Notes: a model not told the origin generated them from the letters alone. Positions 1 through 10,214 are shown, numbered from the stretch's first letter. The stretch is DNA of 64,000 bases from Cladorhizidae sp. MBARI D1340-BT2 (GCA_028752905.1 JAQNBH010000022.1:868001-932000), one strand, 5' to 3'. Numbers and translations are program-made.

Positions 1-230
1 AAGTGTGGAGAATCTATGAAGCTAACATGTTTAGCTCAAGATAGAGAACACTGAGAGATACCTATCTTGCAAGTCCATTACAGTGAAGTGTGCAGAATAT
101 ATGGATGTTTGGTATCAAGAGAGAGCACTTAGAGAGTCCTATCTTAATAGCTATACATCAAGTCTATTCAGTGAAGTGTGGATAATCTACGAAGCTAACA
201 TGTTTAGCATCAAGTAAGAGTACAATTCAT
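1..230 (+). repeat. Unit 0, partial (end of a long unit)
   Basis: Contains A2 lacking its first two bases (1-83), B3 (84-171) and A3 (172-230). The presence of A2 and B3 shows the cut unit was long. Its class cannot be told because the core is outside the window. Confidence 0.93.
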
Positions 231-1138
231 AACTGCCCTAATTAACAAGACCAAAGTCCCAGATTTTGTCAACTGATAGAGAAGGCCCTTATCTGCAACA
301 TGTCAACAGATTATCAATAAATGTAGTGGTTTTTCACTGGCAGGCCACCGCTTTGGCAACTGGAAAACGCCAGGAAAGATCGCAAACCTTAACACTTCAA
401 ATCACCATAACTTGCTAATACTTAGAGTACTCAAAATTTTGGCACGTACATAAGACAGATAATGAGAAGGGCTATCCGTTGATATAAAAATTATCTTTTT
501 TGAGTAAAGTGTAGAAAAGTTATGAGCTTTACGGCAAAATAACAAGATTTTTGGGGGGAAAATGAGAAACATATAGACCAAATTAGGGCAAATATCAATA
601 TAGAGAACACATAATGAAACCTATCATTCGAATCATATCAAGTCCATTACAGTGAAGTGTGCAGAATATTATGGATGTTTGATATCAACAGAGAGCACAG
701 GGAGAGACCTATCTTAATAGCTATATATCAAGTTTATACAGTGAAGTGTGGAGAATCTATGAAGCTAACCTGTTTAGCATCAAGATAGAGAACACATAGA
801 GAAACCTATCTTGTGATTCTATGTATGCAGAATATACGGATGTTTGGTATCAAGAGAGAGAACAGAGAGAGGCCTACCTTTAGAGCTATATATCAAGTCT
901 ATTCAGTGACGTGTGGAGAATCTATGAAGCTAACATGTTTAGCTCAAGATAGAGAAAACTGAGAGATACCTATCTTGCAAGTCCATTACAGTGAAGTGTG
1001 CAGAATATATGGATGTTTGGTATCAAGAGAGAGCACTTAGAGAGTCCTATCTTAATAGCTATACATCAAGTCTATTCAGTGAAGTGTGGATAATCTACGA
1101 AGCTAACATGTTTAGCATCAAGTAAGAGTACAATTCAT
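231..1138 (+). repeat. Unit 1, long 908, K1
   Basis: GATAATGAG, CCGTTG, T5G6A4, CAATAT, CATTCGAA and GACGTG. CACGTACATAAG is shared only with unit 8. AGAGAAAACTG in A2 is private. Confidence 0.95.
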
Positions 1139-1470
1139 AACTGCCCTAATTAACAAGACCAAAGTCCCAGATTTTGTCAACTGATAGAGAAGGCCCTTAT
1201 CTGCAACATGTCAACAGATTATCAATAAATGTAGTGGTTTTTCACTGGCAGGCCACCGCTTTGGCAACTGGAAAACGCCAGGAAAGATCGCAAACCTTAA
1301 CACTTCAAATCACCATAACTTGCTAATACTTAGAGTACTCAAAATTGTGGCACGTACAAAAGACAGATAATTAGAAGGGCTATCCGGTGATATAAAAATT
1401 ATCTTTTTGGGATAAAGTGTAGAAAAGTTATGAGCTTTACGGCAAAATAACAAGATTTTGGGGGGGAAAA
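1139..1470 (+). repeat. Core segment of a representative long unit (332 bp)
   Basis: This part of the 1139-2046 unit lacks obvious A/B sub-repeats and is present in every unit. It holds the more G+C-rich stretch near 1240-1280, the palindrome GAGTACTC at 1333-1340, an AATAAA at 1224-1229, a TATAAAAA at 1391-1398 and the T/G/A run at 1456-1470. Near 1414-1456 it resembles the head of an A sub-repeat, so part of the core is probably a decayed sub-repeat. Confidence 0.85.
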
Positions 1471-1560
1471 TGAGAAACATATAGACCAAATTAGGGCAAA
1501 TATCAAGATAGAGAACACATAATGAAACCTATCATTAGAATCATATCAAGTCCATTACAG
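1471..1560 (+). repeat. Sub-repeat A0 (diverged A type, 90 bp)
   Basis: The second half (CAAGATAGAGAACACATA followed by CCTATC) matches A1 closely, while the first half is strongly diverged. It ends in TCCATTACAG, the same ending as A2. In K1 units CAAGAT becomes CAATAT here. Confidence 0.75.
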
Positions 1561-1649
1561 TGAAGTATGCAGAATATTATGGATGTTTGATATCAACAGA
1601 GAGCACAGGGAGAGACCTATCTTAATAGCTATATATCAAGTTTATACAG
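1561..1649 (+). repeat. Sub-repeat B1 (89 bp)
   Basis: Begins TGAAGTATGCAG in this unit and usually TGAAGTGTGCAG elsewhere. It contains GGATGTTTGATATCAAC, GAGAGCAC and CCTATCTTAATAGCTA. The ten-base palindrome TTGATATCAA lies at 1587-1596. The third base pair of GTGTGCAG (TG, TT, GG, AT) is one of the best class markers in the array. Confidence 0.85.
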
Positions 1650-1729
1650 TGAAGTGTGGAGAATCTATGAAGCTAACCTGTTTAGCATCAAGATAGAGAA
1701 CACATAGAGAAACCTATCTTGTGATTCTA
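1650..1729 (+). repeat. Sub-repeat A1 (80 bp)
   Basis: Begins TGAAGTGTGGAGAATC, contains GAAGCTAACCTG and the perfect eight-base inverted repeat CAAGATAG / CTATCTTG. It ends TGATTCTA, shorter than A2 by about five bases. Confidence 0.88.
1689..1721. other. Inverted repeat in A1 (8-bp arms, 17-base loop)
   Basis: CAAGATAG at 1689-1696 is the exact reverse complement of CTATCTTG at 1714-1721. The same arms with a loop of the same length are in A2 at 1853-1885 although the loop sequence differs. A0 retains only GATAG / CTATC, and A3 has lost the right arm. Confidence 0.8.
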
Positions 1730-1814
1730 TGTATGCAGAATATACGGATGTTTGGTATCAAGAGAGAGAACAGAGAGAGGCCTACCTTTAGAGCTATATA
1801 TCAAGTCTATTCAG
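1730..1814 (+). repeat. Sub-repeat B2 (85 bp)
   Basis: Begins TGTATGCAGAATATACGG and continues with GGTATCAAGAGAGAGAAC, a purine-rich stretch, then AGCTATATATCAAG. Its last bases plus the first of A2 are identical to the B3/A3 border; this identity is where short units are joined. Confidence 0.88.
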
Positions 1815-1899
1815 TGAAGTGTGGAGAATCTATGAAGCTAACATGTTTAGCTCAAGATAGAGAACACTGAGAGATACCTATCTTGCAAGTCCATTACAG
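1815..1899 (+). repeat. Sub-repeat A2 (85 bp), absent from short units
   Basis: Begins TGAAGTGTGGAGAATC (TGACGTGTGG in most K1 and some other units), contains GAAGCTAACATG and the inverted repeat CAAGATAG / CTATCTTG (1853-1860 and 1878-1885), and ends TCCATTACAG. A2 and B3 together are the 173 bp missing in every 733-735 bp unit. Confidence 0.9.
1853..1885. other. Inverted repeat in A2 (8-bp arms, 17-base loop)
   Basis: CAAGATAG (1853-1860) pairs with CTATCTTG (1878-1885). A single-base change in the left arm occurs at about 5486 (CAATATAG) and at 42072-42079 and 43886-43893 (CAAAATAG); elsewhere it looks intact. Confidence 0.78.
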
Positions 1900-1987
1900 T
1901 GAAGTGTGCAGAATATATGGATGTTTGGTATCAAGAGAGAGCACTTAGAGAGTCCTATCTTAATAGCTATACATCAAGTCTATTCAG
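1900..1987 (+). repeat. Sub-repeat B3 (88 bp), absent from short units
   Basis: Begins TGAAGTGTGCAGAATATATGG, contains GAGAGCACTTAGAGAGTCC and AGCTATACATCAAG. TATCAAGAG changes to TATCAAAAG in a subset of block 2 units. In the two 897-bp units the middle is shortened by ten bases. Confidence 0.9.
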
Positions 1988-2046
1988 TGAAGTGTGGATA
2001 ATCTACGAAGCTAACATGTTTAGCATCAAGTAAGAGTACAATTCAT
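1988..2046 (+). repeat. Sub-repeat A3 (truncated A type, 59 bp before the next core)
   Basis: Begins TGAAGTGTGGATAATCTACG, distinguishing it from A1 and A2 (GAGAATC), and runs through GAAGCTAACATG into AGAGTACAATTCAT. It then passes into the next core without the CAAGATAG / CTATCTTG hairpin. Confidence 0.85.
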
Positions 2047-2953
2047 AACTGCCCTAATTAACAAGACCAAAGTCCCAGATTTTGTCAACTGATAGAGAAG
2101 GCCCTTATCTGCAACATGTCACAGATTATCAATAAATGTAGTGGTTTTTCACTGGCAGGCCACCGCTTTGGCAACTGGAAAACGCCAGGAAAGATCGCAA
2201 ACCTTAACACTTCAAATCACCATAACTTGCTAATACTTAGAGTACTCAAAATTTTGGCACGTACAAAAGACAGATAATCAGAAGGGCTATCCGTTGATAT
2301 AAAATTTATCTTTTTTGAGTAAAGTGTAGAAAAGTTATGAGCTTTACGGCAAAATAACAAGATTTTTGGGGGGAAAATGAGAAACATATAGACCAAATTA
2401 GGGCAAATATCAATATAGAGAACACATAATGAAACCTATCATTCGAATCATATCAAGTGCATTACAGTGAAGTGTGCAGAATATTATGGATGTTTGATAT
2501 CAACAGAGAGCACAGGGAGAGACCTATCTTAATAGCTATATATAAAGTTTATACAGTGAAGTGTGGAGAATCTATGAAGCTAACCTGTTTAGCATCAAGA
2601 TAGAGAACACATAGAGAAACCTATCTTGTGATTCTATATATGCAGAATATACGGATGTTTGGTATCAAGAGAGAGAACAGAGAGAGGCCTACCTTTAGAG
2701 CTATATATCAAGTCTATTCAGTGAAGTGTGGAGAATCTATGAAGCTAACATGTTTAGCTCAAGATAGAGAACACTGAGAGATACCTATCTTGCAAGTCCA
2801 TTACAGTGAAGTGTGCAGAATATATGGATGTTTGGTATCAAGAGAGAGCACTTAGAGAGTCCTATCTTAATAGCTATACATCAAGTCTATTCAGTGAAGT
2901 GTGGATAATCTACGAAGCTAACATGTTTAGCATCAAGTAAGAGTACAATTCAT
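2047..2953 (+). repeat. Unit 3, long 907, K2
   Basis: GATAATCAG, AAATTTATC, T5G6A4, CAATAT. Private: CATGTCACAG (one base short), AAGTGCATT and TATAAAG in B1. Confidence 0.94.
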
Positions 2954-3861
2954 AACTGCCCTAATTAACAAGACCAAAGTCCCAGATTTTGTCAACTGAT
3001 AGAGAAGGCCCTTATCTGCAACATGTCAACAGATTATCAATAAATGTAGTAGTTTTTCACTGGCAGGCCACCGCTTTGGCAACTGGAAAACGCCAGGAAA
3101 GATCGCAAACTTTACCACTTCAAATCACCATAACTTACTAATACTTAGAGTACTCAATATTTTGGCACGTACAAAAGACAGATAATTAGAAGGGCTATCC
3201 GGTGATATAAAAATTATCTTTTTGGGGTAAAGTGTAGAAAAGTTATGAGCTTTACGGCAAAATAACAAGATTTTGGGGGGGGAAATGAGAAACATATAGA
3301 CCAAATTAGGGCAAATATCAAGATAGAGAACACATAATGAAACCTATCATTAGAATCATATCAAGTCCATTACAGTGAAGTGTGCAGAATATTATGGATG
3401 TTTGATATCAACAGAGAGCACAGGGAGAGACCTATCTTAATAGCTATATATCAAGTTTATACAGTGAAGTGTGGAGAATCTATGAAGCTAACCTGTTTAG
3501 CATCAAGATAGAGAACACATAGAGAAACCTATCTTGTGATTCTATGTATGCAGAATATACGGATGTTTGGTATCAAGAGAGAGAACAGAGAGAGGCCTAC
3601 CTTTAGAGTTATATATCAAGTCTATTCAGTGAAGTGTGGAGAATCTATGAAGCTAACATGTTTAGCTCAAGATAGAGAACACTGAGAGATACCTATCTTG
3701 CAAGTCCATTACAGTGAAGTGTGCAGAATATATGGATGTTTGGTATCAAGAGAGAGCACTTAGAGAGTCCTATCTTAATAGCTATACATCAAGTCTATTC
3801 AGTGAAGTGTGGATAATCTACGAAGCTAACATGTTTAGCATCAAGTAAGAGTACAATTCAT
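2954..3861 (+). repeat. Unit 4, long 908, K5
   Basis: T4G8A3 run, CTCAATATTTTGG, TTTTTGGGGTAAAG and AGAGTTATA in B2, all shared with unit 5. TTTACCACT is related to units 12, 47, 66 and 70. GTAGTAGTT and CTTACTAAT are private. Confidence 0.94.
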
Positions 3862-4769
3862 AACTGCCCTAATTAACAAGACCAAAGTCCCAGATTTTGT
3901 CAACTGATAGAGAAGGCCCTTATCTGCAACATGTCAACAGATTATCAATAAATGTAGTGGTTTTTCACTGGCAGGCCACCGCTTTGGCAACTGGAAAACG
4001 CCAGGAAAGATCGCAAACCTTAACACTTCAAATCACCATAACTTGCTAATACTTAGAGTACTCAATATTTTGGCACGTACAAAAGACAGATAATTAGAAG
4101 GGCTATCCGGTGATATAAAAATTATCTTTTTGGGGTAAAGTGTAGAAAAGTTATGAGCTTTACGGCAAAATAACAAGATTTTGGGGGGGGAAATGAGAAA
4201 CATATAGACCAAATTAGGGCAAATATCAAGATAGAGAACACATAATGAAACCTATCATTAGAATCATATCAAGTCCATTACAGTGAAGTGTGCAGAATAT
4301 TATGGATGTTTGATATCAACAGAGAGCACAGGGAGAGACCTATCTTAATAGCTATATATCAAGTTTATACAGTGAAGTGTGGAGAATCTATGAAGCTAAC
4401 CTGTTTAGCATCAAGATAGAGAACACATAGAGAAACCTATCTTGTGATTCTATGTATGCAGAATATACGGATGTTTGGTATCAAGAGAGAGAACAGAGAG
4501 AGGCCTACCTTTAGAGTTATATATCAAGTCTATTCAGTGAAGTGTGGAGAATCTATGAAGCTAACATGTTTAGCTCAAGATAGAGAACACTGAGAGATAC
4601 CTATCTTGCAAGTCCATTACAGTGAAGTGTGCAGAATATATGGATGTTTGGTATCAAGAGAGAGCACTTAGAGAGTCCTATCTTAATAGCTATACATCAA
4701 GTCTATTCAGTGAAGTGTGGATAATCTACGAAGCTAACATGTTTAGCATCAAGTAAGAGTACAATTCAT
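3862..4769 (+). repeat. Unit 5, long 908, K5
   Basis: Shares T4G8A3, CTCAATATTTTGG and AGAGTTATA with unit 4, which points to a one-unit duplication. The first part of the core lacks the unit 4 private bases. Confidence 0.94.
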
Positions 4770-5677
4770 AACTGCCCTAATTAACAAGACCAAAGTCCCA
4801 GATTTTGTCAACTGATAGAGAAGGCCCTTATCTGCAACATGTCAACAGATTATCAATAAATGTAGTGGTTTTTCACTGGCAGGCCACCGCTTTGGCAACT
4901 GGAAAACGCCAGGAAAGATCGCAAACCTTAACACTTCAAATCACCATAACTTGCTAATACTTAGAGTACTCAAAATTTTGGCACGTACAAAAGACAGATA
5001 ATCAGAAGGGCTATCCGTTGATATAAAATTTATCTTTTTTGAGTAAAGTGTAGAAAAGTTATGAGCTTTACGGCAAAATAACAAGATTTTTGGGGGGAAA
5101 ATGAGAAACATATAGACCAAATTAGGGCAAATATCAAGATAGAGAACACATAATGAAACCTATCATTCGAATCATATCAAGTCCATTACAGTGAAGTGTG
5201 CAGAATATTATGGATGTTTGATATCAACAGAGAGCACAGGGAGAGACCTATCTTAATAGCTATATATCAAGTTTATACAGTGAAGTGTGGAGAATCTATG
5301 AAGCTAACCTGTTTAGCATCAAGATAGAGAACACATAGAGAAACCTATCTTGTGATTCTATGTATGCAGAATATACGGATGTTTGGTATCAAGAGAGAGA
5401 ACAGAGAGAGGCCTACCTTTAGAGCTATATATCAAGTCTATTCAGTGAAGTGTGGAGAATCTATGAAGCAAACATGTTTAGCTCAATATAGAGAACACTG
5501 AGAGATACCTATCTTGCAAGTCCATTACAGTGAAGTGTGCAGAATATATGGATGTTTGGTATCAAGAGAGAGCACTTAGAGAGTCCTATCTTAATAGCTA
5601 TACATCAAGTCTATTCAGTGAAGTGTGGATAATCTACGAAGCTAACATGTTTAGCATCAAGTAAGAGTACAATTCAT
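4770..5677 (+). repeat. Unit 6, long 908, K2
   Basis: K2 with CAAGAT instead of CAATAT. GAAGCAAAC and CTCAATATAG in A2 are private. Confidence 0.94.
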
Positions 5678-6584
5678 AACTGCCCTAATTAACAAGACCA
5701 AAGTCCCAGATTTTGTCAACTGATAGAGAAGGCCCTTATCTGCAACATGTCAACAGATTATCAATAAATGTAGTGGTTTTTCACTGGCAGGCCACAGCTT
5801 TGGCAACTGGAAAACGCCAGGAAAGATCGCAAACCTTAACACTTCAAATCACCATAACTTGCTAATACTTAGAGTACTCAAAATTTTGGCACGTACAAAA
5901 GACAGATAATTAGAAGGGCTATCCGGTGATATAAAAATTTCTTTTTTGGGTAAAGTGTAGAAAAGTTATGAGCTTTACGGCAAAATAACAAGATTTTGGG
6001 GGGGAAAATGAGAAACATATAGACCAAATTAGGGCAAATATCAAGATAGAGAACACATAATGAAACCTATCATTAGAATCATATCAAGTCCATTACAGTG
6101 AAGTGTGCAGAATATTATGGATGTTTGATATCAACAGAGAGCACAGGGAGAGACCTATCTTAATAGCTATATATCAAGTTTATACAGTGAAGTGTGGAGA
6201 ATCTATGAAGCTAACCTGTTTAGCATCAAGATAGAGAACACATAGAGAAACCTATCTTGTGATTCTATGTATGCAGAATATACGGATGTTTGGTATCAAG
6301 AGAGAGAACAGAGAGAGGCCTACCTTTAGAGCTATATATCAAGTCTATTCAGTGAAGTGTGGAGAATCTATGAAGCTAACATGTTTAGCTCAAGATAGAG
6401 AACACTGAGAGATACCTATCTTGCAAGTCCATTACAGTGAAGTGTGCAGAATATATGGATGTTTGGTATCAAGAGAGAGCACTTAGAGAGTCCTATCTTA
6501 ATAGCTATACATCAAGTCTATTCAGTGAAGTGTGGATAATCTACGAAGCTAACATGTTTAGCATCAAGTAAGAGTACAATTCAT
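5678..6584 (+). repeat. Unit 7, long 907, K3
   Basis: Standard K3 apart from CCACAGCTTT in the core in place of CCACCGCTTT, which removes one CpG. Confidence 0.94.
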
Positions 6585-7492
6585 AACTGCCCTAATTAAC
6601 AAGACCAAAGTCCCAGATTTTGTCAACTGATAGAGAAGGCCCTTATCTGCAACATGTCAACAGATTATCAATAAATGTAGTGGTTTTTCACTGGCAGGCC
6701 ACCGCTTTGGCAACTGGAAAACGCCAGGAAAGATCGCAAACCTTAACACTTCAAATCACCATAACTTGCTAATACTTAGAGTACTCAAAATTTTGGCACG
6801 TACATAAGACAGATAATGAGAAGGGCTATCCGTTGATATAAAAATTATCTTTTTTGAGTAAAGTGTAGAAAAGTTATGAGCTTTACGGCAAAATAACAAG
6901 ATTTTTGGGGGGAAAATGAGAAACATATAGACCAAATTAGGGCAAATATCAATATAGAGAACACATAATGAAACCTATCATTCGAATCATATCAAGTCCA
7001 TTACAGTGAAGTGTGCAGAATATTATGGATGTTTGATATCAACAGAGAGCACAGGGAGAGACCTATCTTAATAGCTATATATCAAGTTTATACAGTGAAG
7101 TGTGGAGAATCTATGAAGCTAACCTGTTTAGCATCAAGATAGAGAACACATAGAGAAACCTATCTTGTGATTCTATGTATGCAGAATATACGGATGTTTG
7201 GTATCAAGAGAGAGAACAGAGAGAGGCCTACCTTTAGAGCTATATATCAAGTCTATTCAGTGACGTGTGGAGAATCTATGAAGCTAACATGTTTAGCTCA
7301 AGATAGAGAACACTGAGAGATACCTATCTTGCAAGTCCATTACAGTGAAGTGTGCAGAATATATGGATGTTTGGTATCAAGAGAGAGCACTTAGAGAGTC
7401 CTATCTTAATAGCTATACATCAAGTCTATTCAGTGAAGTGTGGATAATCTACGAAGCTAACATGTTTAGCATCAAGTAAGAGTACAATTCAT
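6585..7492 (+). repeat. Unit 8, long 908, K1
   Basis: CACGTACATAAG and all K1 bases as in unit 1, 6354 bp upstream. Confidence 0.95.
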
Positions 7493-8400
7493 AACTGCCC
7501 TAATTAACAAGACCAAAGTCCCAGATTTTGTCAACTGATAGAGAAGGCCCTTATCTGCAACATGTCAACAGATTATCAATAAATGTAGTGGTTTTTCACT
7601 GGCAGGCCACCGCTTTGGCAACTGGAAAACGCCAGGAAAGATCGCAAACCTTAACACTTCAAATCACCATAACTTGCTAATACTTAGAGTACTCAAAATT
7701 GTGGCACGTACAAAAGACAGATAATTAGAAGGGCTATCCGGTGATATAAAAATTATCTTTTTGGGATAAAGTGTAGAAAAGTTATGAGCTTTACGGCAAA
7801 ATAACAAGATTTTGGGGGGGAAAATGAGAAACATATAGACCAAATTAGGGCAAATATCAAGATAGAGAACACATAATGAAACCTATCATTCGAATCATAT
7901 CAAGTCCATTACAGTGAAGTGTGCAGAATATTATGGATGTTTGATATCAACAGAGAGCACAGGGAGAGACCTATCTTAATAGCTATATATCAAGTTTATA
8001 CAGTGAAGTGTGGAGAATCTATGAAGCTAACCTGTTTAGCATCAAGATAGAGAACACATAGAGAAACCTATCTTGTGATTCTATGTATGCAGAATATACG
8101 GATGTTTGGTATCAAGAGAGAGAACAGAGAGAGGCCTACCTTTAGAGCTATATATCAAGTCTATTCAGTGAAGTGTGGAGAATCTATGAAGCTAACATGT
8201 TTAGCTCAAGATAGAGAACACTGAGAGATACCTATCTTGCAAGTCCATTACAGTGAAGTGTGCAGAATATATGGATGTTTGGTATCAAGAGAGAGCACTT
8301 AGAGAGTCCTATCTTAATAGCTATACATCAAGTCTATTCAGTGAAGTGTGGATAATCTACGAAGCTAACATGTTTAGCATCAAGTAAGAGTACAATTCAT
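7493..8400 (+). repeat. Unit 9, long 908, K5 mosaic
   Basis: AAAATTGTGG and GGGATAAAG as in unit 2, but CATTCGAA and GTGTGCAG in place of CATTAGAA and GTATGCAG. Confidence 0.94.
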
Positions 8401-9307
8401 AACTGCCCTAATTAACAAGACCAAAGTCCCAGATTTTGTCAACTGATAGAGAAGGCCCTTATCTGCAACATGTCAACAGATTATCAATAAATGTAGTGGT
8501 TTTTCACTGGCAGGCCACCGCTTTGGCAACTGGAAAACGCCAGGAAAGATCGCAAACCTTAACACTTCAAATCACCATAACTTGCTAATACTTAGAGTAC
8601 TCAAAATTTTGGCACGTACAAAAGACAGATAATTAGAAGGGCTATCCGTTGATATAAAAATTTCTTTTTTGGGTAAAGTGTAGAAAAGTTATGAGCTTTA
8701 CGGCAAAATAACAAGATTTTGGGGGGGAAAATGAGAAACATATAGACCAAATTAGGGCAAATATCAAGATAGAGAACACATAATGAAACCTATCATTCGA
8801 ATCATATCAAGTCCATTACAGTGAAGTGTGCAGAATATTATGGATGTTTGATATCAACAGAGAGCACAGGGAGAGACCTATCTTAATAGCTATATATCAA
8901 GTTTATACAGTGAAGTGTGGAGAATCTATGAAGCTAACCTGTTTAGCATCAAGATAGAGAACACATAGAGAAACCTATCTTGTGATTCTATGTATGCAGA
9001 ATATACGGATGTTTGGTATCAAGAGAGAGAACAGAGAGAGGCCTACCTTTAGAGCTATATATCAAGTCTATTCAGTGAAGTGTGGAGAATCTATGAAGCT
9101 AACATGTTTAGCTCAAGATAGAGAACACTGAGAGATACCTATCTTGCAAGTCCATTACAGTGAAGTGTGCAGAATATATGGATGTTTGGTATCAAGAGAG
9201 AGCACTTAGAGAGTCCTATCTTAATAGCTATACATCAAGTCTATTCAGTGAAGTGTGGATAATCTACGAAGCTAACATGTTTAGCATCAAGTAAGAGTAC
9301 AATTCAT
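8401..9307 (+). repeat. Unit 10, long 907, mosaic
   Basis: GATAATTAG with CCGTTG, AAATTTC, T4G7A4 and CATTCGAA: a combination of K1/K2 and K3 bases found here only. Confidence 0.94.
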
Positions 9308-10214
9308 AACTGCCCTAATTAACAAGACCAAAGTCCCAGATTTTGTCAACTGATAGAGAAGGCCCTTATCTGCAACATGTCAACAGATTATCAATAAATG
9401 TAGTGGTTTTTCACTGGCAGGCCACCGCTTTGGCAACTGGAAAACGCCAGGAAAGATCGCAAACCTTAACACTTCAAATCACCATAACTTGCTAATACTT
9501 AGAGTACTCAAAATTTTGGCACGTACAAAAGACAGATAATGAGAAGGGCTATCCGTTGATATAAAATTATCTTTTTTGAGTAAAGTGTAGAAAAGTTATG
9601 AGCTTTACGGCAAAATAACAAGATTTTTGGGGGGAAAATGAGAAACATATAGACCAAATTAGGGCAAATATCAATATAGAGAACACATAATGAAACCTAT
9701 CATTCGAATCATATCAAGTTCATTACAGTGAAGTGTGCAGAATATTATGGATGTTTGATATCAACAGAGAGCACAGGGAGAGACCTATCTTAATAGCTAT
9801 ATATCAAGTTTATACAGTGAAGTGTGGAGAATCTATGAAGCTAACCTGTTTAGCATCAAGATAGAGAACACATAGAGAAACCTATCTTGTGATTCTATGT
9901 ATGCAGAATATACGGATGTTTGGTATCAAGAGAGAGAACAGAGAGAGGCCTACCTTTAGAGCTATATATCAAGTCTATTCAGTGACGTGTGGAGAATCTA
10001 TGAAGCTAACATGTTTAGCTCAAGATAGAGAACACTGAGAGATACCTATCTTGCAAGTCCATTACAGTGAAGTGTGCAGAATATATGGATGTTTGGTATC
10101 AAGAGAGAGCACTTAGAGAGTCCTATCTTAATAGCTATACATCAAGTCTATTCAGTGAAGTGTGGATAATCTACGAAGCTAACATGTTTAGCATCAAGTA
10201 AGAGTACAATTCAT
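9308..10214 (+). repeat. Unit 11, long 907, K1
   Basis: K1 with a one-base shorter A run (ATATAAAATTATC) and AAGTTCATT in A0; GACGTG at A2. Confidence 0.94.

Larger units (their letters stand above)
1139..2046 (+). repeat. Unit 2, long 908, K5
   Basis: CCGGTG with TTTTTGGGATAAAG, T4G7A4, CATTAGAA, GTATGCAG. AAAATTGTGG is shared only with unit 9. Used here as the representative for sub-repeat positions. Confidence 0.95.

Noticed and set aside
611..650. CENP-B box
   Set aside because: ATTCGAATCATATCAAG fits the left half of the NTTCGNNNNANNCGGGN motif but has TCAA where CGGG is required; no better match was seen on either strand.
1224..1229. Annotating AATAAA and TATAAAA as terminator and promoter features
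   Set aside because: Short motifs in A+T-rich DNA without supporting expression evidence; kept as a low-interest finding only.
1333..1340. Palindromes GAGTACTC, TTGATATCAA and ATTCGAAT as protein-binding operators
   Set aside because: Palindromes of this length are expected by chance in each kilobase and there is no gene nearby to regulate.
1456..1470. G-quadruplex
   Set aside because: Only one G run occurs per unit and the next is 0.7-0.9 kb away, so an intramolecular quadruplex by the usual four-run rule is not possible.
1530..1545. RNA polymerase III B-box-like core TTCGAATC in the CATTCGAA form
   Set aside because: The flanking GG and CC of the B box are missing, no convincing A box lies upstream, and about half of the units have CATTAGAA instead, which destroys it.
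1139..2046. Ribosomal spacer, 5S rRNA, tRNA or histone gene cluster
   Set aside because: I see no rRNA, 5S or tRNA sequence and no histone reading frame in the unit, which would be needed for such tandem gene clusters.
1471..2046. Insertion sequence or transposon with terminal repeats
   Set aside because: The repeated ends belong to the A and B sub-repeats, no transposase frame exists and no target-site duplications can be defined.
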